A stretch of 42,266 bases of DNA, from positions 1-42,266 of the forward strand of contig MGXZ01000012.1 in NCBI GenBank assembly GCA_001802455.1, given 5' to 3'. Below are positions 35,384-42,176 of the stretch, piece by piece. Numbering within the stretch: position 1 is the first letter of the stretch; each line of letters begins with the position of its first letter. Origin of the DNA: Gammaproteobacteria bacterium RIFCSPHIGHO2_12_FULL_39_24 (GTDB lineage Bacteria > Pseudomonadota > Gammaproteobacteria > Coxiellales > Coxiellaceae). Below the pieces are notes generated by a model, which worked only from the letters and a program-made list of their open reading frames with translations, did no database searches and had not been told where the DNA came from. The position numbers and the translations under genes are program-made.

Positions 35384-35393
35384 TTGTCCACGC

Positions 35394-35693
35394 TCATACC
35401 ATTGCTCGATTTCTTTTGCCGCGTTTTCTAGTTGGCTGCGAAACCGCTTGCCAATTTTCAATATCAACACGCTGCCGTGGCTTAAATAAACGTTCAATTT
35501 CATTTTGCACTTCCAATGCTTGAGAAAGCGCAATCAATCTTTCTAATGAAATTTGTCCTGTTCGCTCAAATCGTTTTAAAGAGTGTACATTGACATTCGC
35601 TGCAGTGGCGAGCATGTCACGTGTCCATGTTTTTTGTAAACGAATCGCGGTTATTCGCATTGCCAATTCCTTGCAGACGTCTCTTGCTGACAT
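35394..35693 (-). CDS. XRE-family helix-turn-helix regulator
   Basis: A 99-residue helix-turn-helix protein. The DNA-binding core is ITAIRLQKTWTRDMLATAANVNVHSLKRFERTGQISLERLIALSQAL at about 13-60. The tail (FKPRQRV..W..VSQPTRKRGKRNRAMV) is basic and resembles antitoxins of HipA-type modules, but no toxin gene follows. Its 5' end is near the divergent coq7. It may be an orphan antitoxin or a local regulator. Confidence 0.75.
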   Translation of the reverse strand: MSARDVCKELAMRITAIRLQKTWTRDMLATAANVNVHSLKRFERTGQISLERLIALSQALEVQNEIERLFKPRQRVDIENWQAVSQPTRKRGKRNRAMV

Positions 35694-35781
35694 GACGGTG
35701 TCCTTTTGTATTCCTAAAATAGATCATATACTATCTGTCGCAATAAATATTGGCAATAACATAGTGTGTGGGAGTGTGCGC

Positions 35782-36423
35782 GTGCGTGTGCGTCATTTTT
35801 CTCTGATCGATAATATATTAACGCAAGCGAATGATGCGTTAATAACGTTGTTTACCGTGGCCTCTGATGCGCGAAAAAATCCATCAGAAAATATCGCTGA
35901 AACAGTATTAACACCCGAAGAGAAAAAAAATAGTATTGGTTGCATGCGCGTAAATCACACCGGTGAAGTGTGTGCGCAAGCTTTGTATCGTGGACAAGCG
36001 TTGGTTTCTCGATCTGACAAAACGCGCAAACTGTTACAAAAATCGTGCGAAGAAGAAACAGATCATGTGGCGTGGACAAAAAATCGTTTAGACGAACTGC
36101 AGGGTAAAATCAGTTATTTCAATATTCTTTTTTACGGTAATTCTTTTTTGATTGGTGCTATCGCAGGCTTGATGGGTGATCGATGGAGTTTGGGTTTTGT
36201 GTCTGAAACAGAAATTCAAGTGGCAAAACATTTGCAAAATCATCTGGAAAAATTATCCGAAAAAGATTTAAGAAGTCGTGCGATTGTTTTGCAAATGCAT
36301 GATGAAGAATTACAGCATGAAAAAAAAGCCGTTGATGCGGGCGCAGTTGAATTGCCCTTTTTTATAAAAAAATTAATGCAATTGCACGCGCGGATGATGA
36401 CGGTGACTGCGTATTTTATTTGA
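35782..36423 (+). CDS. coq7: Ubiquinone biosynthesis hydroxylase Coq7
   Basis: A 213-residue di-iron 2-polyprenyl-3-methyl-6-methoxy-1,4-benzoquinone hydroxylase of ubiquinone synthesis, the Coq7 type used instead of UbiF. The carboxylate and histidine ligands are recognisable in MRVNHTGEVCAQALYRGQA, EEETDHVAW and QMHDEELQHEKKA. The frame stays open to 35590. I chose the GTG at 35782, which follows a GGGAG motif with 7-bp spacing; GTG at 35776 or 35788 is also possible. Confidence 0.93.
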   Translation: MRVRHFSLIDNILTQANDALITLFTVASDARKNPSENIAETVLTPEEKKNSIGCMRVNHTGEVCAQALYRGQALVSRSDKTRKLLQKSCEEETDHVAWTKNRLDELQGKISYFNILFYGNSFLIGAIAGLMGDRWSLGFVSETEIQVAKHLQNHLEKLSEKDLRSRAIVLQMHDEELQHEKKAVDAGAVELPFFIKKLMQLHARMMTVTAYFI

Positions 36424-36458
36424 TCAAACCCTTTGACTTCGTACCATTCCCTTTGTAA

Positions 36459-36507
36459 TATGGACTATACTCCTAATATAGACGGTAAATTAGGATCATT
36501 GTCCATA
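36459..36507. promoter_or_regulatory. Nested inverted repeats upstream of the second DUF4143 ATPase
   Basis: TATGGAC (36459-36465) pairs with GTCCATA (36501-36507), and TCCTAAT (36471-36477) pairs with ATTAGGA (36489-36495). Both pairs are separated by 5 bp on each side and share one centre. The whole 49-bp symmetric block ends 8 bp before the start codon. It may be a paired operator or a 5' leader hairpin. Confidence 0.65.
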
Positions 36508-36515
36508 AAATTTAT

Positions 36516-37694
36516 ATGAAGAATGATATAAAAATGATTATAAACAGAGAGTTAAAACTAGATGCGCACGAAAGTTGTTTTCTTTTCGGCCCTAGAGGCA
36601 CGGGAAAAAGCACGCTATTGGAACAGTATTTCAATAAAGATAGTGCATTGTGGATTGATCTTTTAAGAGCCAGTGAAGAAGAAAAATACGCTAGAAATCC
36701 TGATACGTTAATCGCTGAAGTTGCCGCACTCTCGGATGTCAAAACACATATTGTTATTGATGAAATACAAAAAGTTCCTCGATTGTTGGATGTGGTGCAT
36801 CATCTAATCGAACACACCCAAAAATATTTTGTTCTCTCAGGATCCAGTACGCGCAAAATTAAAAATAATGCAGCCAATTTATTGGCCGGACGCGCATTTG
36901 TATATCATTTAGCTCCTTTTACATTTACTGAATTAGGAAAAAAATTTCAATTAGAAAATGCATTGAATTGGGGAATGCTTCCCAAAATCTATCAATATCA
37001 ACATGACTCGCAAAAGAAAAAATTTTTGCAAGCTTATGCGCGTACCTATTTAAAAGAAGAGGTGTGGCTTGAACAATTGATTCGTAATTTAGATCCCTTT
37101 CGATATTTTTTGGAAGTCGCAGCGCAAGGTAATGGGAAAATTATAAATTATAGCAATATTGCACGTGATGTGGGTGTCGATTATAAAACAGTGGAGAATT
37201 ACTATTCCATTTTAGAAGATACTTTGTTGGGTTTTTTTGTGCACGCTTATTCTGGCTCATTTCGAAAACAAATTAATCAGGCACCAAAATTTTATTTTTT
37301 TGATGTCGGTGTTACGCGCAGCTTAGCGCGCATGCTTTCTGTTTTACCGAGAGAAAAAACAAATTATTATGGCGATTTATTCGAACATTTTATTATGATT
37401 GAAATTAAAAAATTGATTGAATACCATCAAAACGAATATCGATTAAGTTATTTACGTACAAAAACTGGTTTGGAATTGGATTTAATTATTGATCGACCAC
37501 AACAAAAAAAACTATTGATTGAAATAAAAAGTAATCATGACGTGCAAGAACATCAACTAAGCAATTTTAGCCATTTAATTGAAGAATTTCCCGATTGCGA
37601 AGCGGTTTGTTTTTCTCGAGATACTCATCAGAAAAAATTTGGAAAAATCATGGTGTGGCCATGGCAAGAAGGTATCGGTCATTTTTTTAAATGA
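36516..37694 (+). CDS. AAA (AAA_14) ATPase with DUF4143 domain, second copy
   Basis: A 392-residue ATPase of the same family as 1530-2693, but only distantly similar in sequence. Walker A is GPRGTGKS (25-32) and Walker B is HIVIDEIQ (78-85). FVLSGSSTRKIKNNAANLLAGRA is the sensor and arginine-finger region. The DUF4143 half ends with TGLELDLIIDRP and LLIEIKS, a PD-(D/E)XK-like arrangement. Such ATPases are often acquired and of unclear function. It converges on vapC with a 16-bp overlap, and nested inverted repeats lie at its promoter. Confidence 0.87.
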   Translation: MKNDIKMIINRELKLDAHESCFLFGPRGTGKSTLLEQYFNKDSALWIDLLRASEEEKYARNPDTLIAEVAALSDVKTHIVIDEIQKVPRLLDVVHHLIEHTQKYFVLSGSSTRKIKNNAANLLAGRAFVYHLAPFTFTELGKKFQLENALNWGMLPKIYQYQHDSQKKKFLQAYARTYLKEEVWLEQLIRNLDPFRYFLEVAAQGNGKIINYSNIARDVGVDYKTVENYYSILEDTLLGFFVHAYSGSFRKQINQAPKFYFFDVGVTRSLARMLSVLPREKTNYYGDLFEHFIMIEIKKLIEYHQNEYRLSYLRTKTGLELDLIIDRPQQKKLLIEIKSNHDVQEHQLSNFSHLIEEFPDCEAVCFSRDTHQKKFGKIMVWPWQEGIGHFFK

Positions 37695-38098
37695 GGAACG
37701 CTGTTACCCCAGTTTTCAAACTTCAAGACTTTTATTTTTTCAAAATGTTTGGTGCTGTTTGTTATTAAAATCCCATCATTTGCTAATACAATACTGGCGA
37801 TCATTAAATCCATATCAGCAACTAAATTGCCTTGTTTTTTCAGGTGTGCTTTGTGCTCAGCAAATATAAAAGATGCTTTATGTGAAAATTCAAGAACGCG
37901 AATTTCTTTTAGGAATCCTTGTATTTTTTTTAAATTTTGTTCTTTTCTTATTGAATTATATGCGCCATATAATAATTCTGTTTGATTAATAATAGTAGTT
38001 GATAATTCTGAAGACGAAATAACAGAAATTTTTTCAACAACATTTTGATGACCTTTCATAAAATAAATCAAGGTGTCCGTATCTAACACATACTTCAT
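37679..38098 (-). CDS. vapC: VapC-type PIN-domain ribonuclease toxin
   Basis: A 139-residue PIN-domain toxin that usually cleaves tRNA or rRNA. The acidic residues are Asp6 (VLDTDTLIY), Glu41 (INQTELLYG) and Asp95/Asp97 (VADMDLMIAS); TNSTKHFEKI at the end is the common VapC tail with Asn114 in the fourth position. It overlaps vapB as ATGA and ends inside the convergent ATPase gene. Confidence 0.92.
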   Translation of the reverse strand: MKYVLDTDTLIYFMKGHQNVVEKISVISSSELSTTIINQTELLYGAYNSIRKEQNLKKIQGFLKEIRVLEFSHKASFIFAEHKAHLKKQGNLVADMDLMIASIVLANDGILITNSTKHFEKIKVLKFENWGNSVPHLKK

Positions 38099-38361
38099 AA
38101 TTTAACCTTTATATCTTTATTTCGTCGATCACATTTAATAACCGATAACATCTCATCAGATTCTGCGTCTGAAAAAATTCCTGCGAACTGCATGATAGGA
38201 TTATAATGTTTTAATTTCTGACTGGCATAATACTCCAGTGCTTTTTCCACTACCGCTGTTTTAGAAGTATGTAATTTTTTTTCGAGCAACGACAAGATCA
38301 ATAATGTTTGTTGTTTTAAACGAAAATTAATGGGTTTTTTAGTTGTCTTTGATGGCTTCAT
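38095..38361 (-). CDS. vapB: VapB-like antitoxin
   Basis: An 88-residue antitoxin with a ribbon-helix-helix-like segment (INFRLKQQTLLILSLLEKKLHTSKTAVVEKALEYYASQKL, residues 12-50). The C-terminal half (FAGIFSDAESDEMLSVIKCDRRNKDIKVKL) is probably the VapC-binding tail. The ATG at 38361 follows a GGGTG ribosome binding site. It has a strong promoter (38391-38418) and palindromes upstream, fitting autoregulation. Confidence 0.82.
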   Translation of the reverse strand: MKPSKTTKKPINFRLKQQTLLILSLLEKKLHTSKTAVVEKALEYYASQKLKHYNPIMQFAGIFSDAESDEMLSVIKCDRRNKDIKVKL

Positions 38362-38379
38362 GATTTTCACCCAAAATAA

Positions 38380-38418
38380 TGTATATACAAATTATAGTAT
38401 ATTTTTGTTTTTTGTCAA
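38380..38418 (-). promoter_or_regulatory. Strong sigma-70 promoter and palindrome of vapBC
   Basis: On the minus strand TTGACA (38413-38418) and TATAAT (38391-38396) are both perfect consensus hexamers with 16-bp spacing. Just downstream lies the palindrome TGTATATACA (38380-38389), a plausible VapB operator within the early transcribed region. Confidence 0.8.
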
Positions 38419-38493
38419 TACATATTTTTATACATATAGACATCACATTATCACTAATATGGCATCTGTCCGGTTAATACAGGCAAAAAAACG

Positions 38494-38649
38494 ATGCAAA
38501 TCGCTTGCAATTTTTTTGCGCAAGGGGAAAATACTGTCAAAGAAGCGTCAGCAGAGACTGCTCACCGCGCAGTGTCTGGGGTAAGCAGCGATGTAGAAAA
38601 AATACTCGGCAAAAATTTTTTACGCGTCGCTTCCGCGGTGTGGAAATAA
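38494..38649 (+). pseudogene. C-terminal fragment of an M19 membrane dipeptidase
   Basis: A 51-codon frame ends in DVEKILGKNFLRVASAVWK. This closely resembles the conserved C-terminus of peptidase family M19 (I..ILG.N.LRV...VW), but no catalytic domain precedes it. The stretch is visibly more GC-rich than its flanks. It is probably the tail of a dipeptidase gene left after a rearrangement. The first 30 codons are not recognised. Confidence 0.5.
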
Positions 38650-38681
38650 CGCCAGACGCTACTCAATACGCAAGGATGATC

Positions 38682-40199
38682 GTGAGTTCTAAAAAAACTT
38701 TTTTCAACACACTGCTGCTCGTTTCGAGTCTTTTGTTTTTTAGCAATATGTTTGCTGATGAGATTTCTTATTCTCTCTCTATGCCTAAACCATCCACGCA
38801 TTATTTTCATGTGCAAATGATTGTCAGTAAAATTCCAACAAAAATGCTGGAGGTTCAGATGCCCGCGTGGACACCAGGTGTCATGTCTATTACCGATTTT
38901 GCGCGTTACATTATTGATGTTAATGCATACTCATCGGATCATCAAAAATTACCATTTCATAAAATAGACAAACAAACTTGGCAAATTGAAAATGGGCATT
39001 ATTCTTCCGTGATGATTGATTACCAGGTTTATGCGAGTTCGCAACCTGCAACCAATACATCATCATTAACCAATAATAGTGGTTTCATTAACGGAACCAG
39101 TGTTTTTATGTATGTGGTGAATGGAAAAGATTCGCAAAGCAACTTAACTGTGAATGTGCCGCAGGGTTGGCAAATATTATCAGCGGCAGGAAAACTAGGA
39201 CAACATCAATTTACTTTTTCCAATTATGATTTGTTAGCAGATCATTCCATTCAATTAGGAAAATTTTATAGCACACCTTTTAATACTGATAAAACACATG
39301 ATTATTTGAGTGTTACTGGTGATTACACGCAACAATCTATAAAACTTTTATTGCATGAAACACAATTGATTGAAAAAACAGCTGAATCCATGCTGCCACT
39401 CATTGACACAAAACACTACACCAATTTTTTTCAATTTATCCCGAATATAAAAGATCCAGATGGATTAGAGCATTTGGATGATTTTTTGATTATTGATAAT
39501 CAACCATTGACGAGCCACGACGGAAAATCATTGGATAATACAATCGATGGTTATCCGTTAATGTGGGTAATAGCGCATGAATTTGTGCATCGATGGAATG
39601 TCAAACGGTTAAGACCAGCTAATTTAGGCCCCTTTGATTACAGCAAAGAAGTTTATACTCATTCATTCTGGTTTGTAGAAGGCGCAACCAGTTATATTGG
39701 TGATTTAATTTTGCTAAAGAGCGGTCTTTGGTCCAAGCAAGATTTTTATAACCATATGTCACAGCAAATGACCTTGCTTAATAAAAGCCGCGGACAATTT
39801 GTTCGCAGTATGGAACAAGCAAGTTTCGATATTTGGTTGAAAGATCAGAAGGGCGGTCCTTTTTGGAATAGCGTGTGGTCTGATCCTCATATCAAAGGCG
39901 AACTCATTTGTTGGATGATGGATTTATCCATCAGACATCTCACGCATAATAAGAAAAATTTTCTAGATTTTTTTAATCTTTTTTACAACAGAATGTATGT
40001 ACAAGCCAAACCCGACAGTTATTATTTAAAAGGTCGTGGATATACGACACAGGATATTGTGCAGGCGCTTCAAGATACCACACAAACAGATTGGCATGAA
40101 TTTTTCAAAAAAAATATTGCCTCTCCAGGCCAGATTGCATATGGGTATTATTTACAGTATGCGAAGGATAGTCAGAGATGCGGTGTCAGGTGCATTTAA
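38682..40199 (+). CDS. M61-family glycyl aminopeptidase-like protein, short C-terminus
   Basis: A 505-residue exported metallopeptidase of family M61. An N-terminal signal peptide (TFFNTLLLVSSLLFFSNMFA) is present. The zinc motif HEFVH (His299, Glu300, His303, followed by RWNVKRLRP) and the third ligand Glu333 in FWFVEGATSY are intact. The PDZ domain found at the C-terminus of most M61 proteins is absent; the sequence stops soon after YGYYLQYA, in a tail (KDSQRCGVRCI) that shares its DNA with the convergent gene. I chose GTG at 38682, which follows AAGGA; ATG at 38676 is possible. Confidence 0.85.
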   Translation: MSSKKTFFNTLLLVSSLLFFSNMFADEISYSLSMPKPSTHYFHVQMIVSKIPTKMLEVQMPAWTPGVMSITDFARYIIDVNAYSSDHQKLPFHKIDKQTWQIENGHYSSVMIDYQVYASSQPATNTSSLTNNSGFINGTSVFMYVVNGKDSQSNLTVNVPQGWQILSAAGKLGQHQFTFSNYDLLADHSIQLGKFYSTPFNTDKTHDYLSVTGDYTQQSIKLLLHETQLIEKTAESMLPLIDTKHYTNFFQFIPNIKDPDGLEHLDDFLIIDNQPLTSHDGKSLDNTIDGYPLMWVIAHEFVHRWNVKRLRPANLGPFDYSKEVYTHSFWFVEGATSYIGDLILLKSGLWSKQDFYNHMSQQMTLLNKSRGQFVRSMEQASFDIWLKDQKGGPFWNSVWSDPHIKGELICWMMDLSIRHLTHNKKNFLDFFNLFYNRMYVQAKPDSYYLKGRGYTTQDIVQALQDTTQTDWHEFFKKNIASPGQIAYGYYLQYAKDSQRCGVRCI

Positions 40200-41418
40200 T
40201 CTGCTGGTCGGCAGTTCGAATCTGTCCTGTGTGTTGTTGAGCTATGGTTTTTTCAGCAGAATTTAATTTATCAACAGTCTCTTCATCACGTCTGTTGCTT
40301 GGAATTGAAAACATTTTATAAGAAAATATAAATTCAGCAGGAATAGAGGATAGAATTATCACTTCTTGATTAAAACGATATTGCTGACCAATGGCGATCA
40401 ATTTTTTTTCGTTCAAAGCATCCACATCTATCATGCAAACAGAACTATCGCTAAGGTAGTAAGTTTCAACATATCCAACTCTACGATGCTTGAATACCCC
40501 AGTGCTTTTTCTTTTTCTTGGAATATACAATAAGTTGTTATCAACAACTGATGTGCCTAATGCATAGGCTATCGCTTTATTTACGTCGTATGATGTCGAT
40601 ATAAAAATATTTTTAGAAACAGGGAAATTAAAATTACGTTCAACGCCCTCATTTTTAAATAAATTTTCATAGCCATATTGATTTACATAAATATGAATCA
40701 ATTGATAGAATCTATTGGCAAATGATATTTCTTTCCCTTTGCTTGTTCTTTTGCGGATTAATTTTCCATCTTTATCTCGCTCTCGTTGAATATTATTATC
40801 AACGTATAAAGCTGAACACTGTTCCTTAATTTGCTTATCTGCTAGCACAAAACCAATTGTATTCGCAAGCGCTATTGTTGCAAGAGAATAGACGGTGCGC
40901 TGATGATTTTCTGGTTGTCGCACTTCTTTTCTTTGACGGCTGGTAAAAAATGCCGGGCTTAAATGTACACCGCGTGATAATTTTCTATGATTTGTTAAGT
41001 GGCTCAGCGCTGGATTGAGAATTGTTTCTTGATCAGCATCATCATCCGAGCTGTCTTCGTCGGTTGTATCTGCTGCATCTTCGATTAATTTTTCCAATCC
41101 TCCACGAATGTATTGCAGGTTGAGGGGATCACGCCAGCATTCCAGGATAGTTGGATACCTAAGAAGCCGCCCATCATGACTAAAATACTCCAACATGGCT
41201 TCTTTCGACGCAGGTTGGGAAGACCGTAAAAGTTCCTTTTTAAACTTCCTGCCAAAGCGTGTTAAGCCAGGATAGTAATTCAAAAATTTTTTTGACCCTG
41301 GAGATGCGTTGTGAATTAAGTCTTCATCTGGAGCTAAACCATCCATTAATGACTTTATAATTGCATTTTTGTCATTGTATAAGTTGGATGAATCTTTGCT
41401 TTCGTTTGAATGTCCCAT
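40186..41418 (-). CDS. Candidate secreted effector with ADP-ribosyltransferase-like motifs
   Basis: A 410-residue protein of no family I can name with certainty. It has no signal peptide. Residues 113-131 are a very acidic low-complexity stretch. The second half carries an order of motifs like R-S-E ADP-ribosyltransferases: Arg149 in LSRGVHLSP, the FISTSYDVNKAIAYALG segment (Ser274-Thr275-Ser276), and Glu352 in FNQEVIILSSIPAEFI. The FISTS...A..YALG and EV....IP..FI segments resemble a class of Legionella effector proteins. The start ATG has only a weak ribosome binding site. It overlaps the M61 gene by 14 bp. Type IV (Dot/Icm) secretion is inferred only. Confidence 0.5.
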   Translation of the reverse strand: MGHSNESKDSSNLYNDKNAIIKSLMDGLAPDEDLIHNASPGSKKFLNYYPGLTRFGRKFKKELLRSSQPASKEAMLEYFSHDGRLLRYPTILECWRDPLNLQYIRGGLEKLIEDAADTTDEDSSDDDADQETILNPALSHLTNHRKLSRGVHLSPAFFTSRQRKEVRQPENHQRTVYSLATIALANTIGFVLADKQIKEQCSALYVDNNIQRERDKDGKLIRKRTSKGKEISFANRFYQLIHIYVNQYGYENLFKNEGVERNFNFPVSKNIFISTSYDVNKAIAYALGTSVVDNNLLYIPRKRKSTGVFKHRRVGYVETYYLSDSSVCMIDVDALNEKKLIAIGQQYRFNQEVIILSSIPAEFIFSYKMFSIPSNRRDEETVDKLNSAEKTIAQQHTGQIRTADQQIKCT

Positions 41419-41692
41419 GACGGCGCCACGCTGATCAACTTTGTGTTGTGACTATTATTTTTTTACCATAACACAGGTTATATTAATGGATCCTTAAATT
41501 TAAAAAATATAATTTGTAAACATCAAAAACGTATGCCACATATGCTTCGCAAAAGAGTAACACAATGCGTTTAGTAAATGATTGCAAAAAACAGGTAAAA
41601 ATGATCGTGAATTAATAGATTATTTCAATATTATTTAAATAAGTAGCATATTATTCTATTTTTATAAAAATATAAGCAATAGTGAGAATAAT
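41419..41692. other. AT-rich intergenic region
   Basis: This stretch of about 275 bp is very AT-rich and holds no gene that I recognise. It probably contains the promoter of the effector gene on the minus strand and of the truncated Lrp remnant on the plus strand. Confidence 0.5.
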
Positions 41693-41752
41693 ATGGACCG
41701 AATTGATAAAAAAATCCTGACGTTACTGCAAGATAACGGGCGATTAAGATAA
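41693..41752 (+). pseudogene. N-terminal remnant of an Lrp/AsnC-family regulator
   Basis: A 19-codon frame MDRIDKKILTLLQDNGRLR followed by a TAA stop matches the start of Lrp/AsnC regulators (LDRID..IL..LQ.DGR). A GTGAGAATAAT leader gives a reasonable ribosome binding site. The remainder of the gene is missing: 3 bp after the stop begins the antitoxin gene of the opposite strand. It marks the break point where the toxin-antitoxin block was inserted or where a deletion ended. Confidence 0.7.
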
Positions 41753-41754
41753 TT

Positions 41755-42057
41755 TTACCCAGCCAATGCTTTTTTAACCGCGCGCGAATTTTTATGAATA
41801 ACCATCAGATAGGCGCGTGCTGCACTTTCTGGTTGACGTTCATGACGTTCCCATTTTTCCAACGTTCTGATACTGAAACCAAAATTATTTGAAAATTCTT
41901 CACGAGTCATGTGCAAATGCTTTCTCACTTCTTTAACATCAATATTTTTTGGTACACGAACTTTTATTTTATGTGTACGTGCATTTTTCTTTTGACCTTT
42001 CGCATAAGCTAATGCTTCAGAAGCACCTTTTAATATGCTTTTGCTAACGCTACTCAT
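41755..42057 (-). CDS. HigA/NadS-type XRE antitoxin
   Basis: A 100-residue antitoxin with a C-terminal helix-turn-helix (MTREEFSNNFGFSIRTLEKWERHERQPESAARAYLMVI, about 50-88). The N-terminal half, with KVRVPKNIDVKEVRKHLH, is typical of the NadS antitoxins of RelE/StbE-type toxins. It overlaps the end of a truncated toxin gene as ATGA, so the toxin gene came first. The antitoxin gene is intact. Confidence 0.83.
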   Translation of the reverse strand: MSSVSKSILKGASEALAYAKGQKKNARTHKIKVRVPKNIDVKEVRKHLHMTREEFSNNFGFSIRTLEKWERHERQPESAARAYLMVIHKNSRAVKKALAG

Positions 42058-42176
42058 AGATTTTCCTCGTAAGTTTTAACTAATTTTTTAATAATTAATT
42101 TCAACGTGTTCCGGTCAGCTTGAGATAAATTATCTTTTTCATTTTTTGGGTACACTGTAAAAAGAAAAATAGGTAT
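42054..42176 (-). pseudogene. C-terminal remnant of a RelE/HigB-type toxin
   Basis: About 40 codons (FLFTVYPKNEKDNLSQADRN and onward to YEENL) match the C-terminus of RelE/StbE-family toxins (LL.VY.KNEKDNL..AER..L). The frame continues upstream for only about 11 more codons before a stop in insertion-sequence DNA; the start and the body of the toxin are missing. The stop overlaps the antitoxin start, as in intact operons of this type. The end of an IS3-family element lies directly upstream, so insertion of that element removed the 5' part from this locus. Confidence 0.78.

Noticed and set aside
35590-35781. Long N-terminal extension of Coq7
   Set aside because: It overlaps the divergent XRE gene and has no Coq7 similarity; the GTG with a GGGAG site at 35782 fits better.
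41455-41530. PmrA-type regulatory site upstream of the effector gene
   Set aside because: Only one weak half-site (TTAATAT) is visible, which is expected by chance in such AT-rich DNA.
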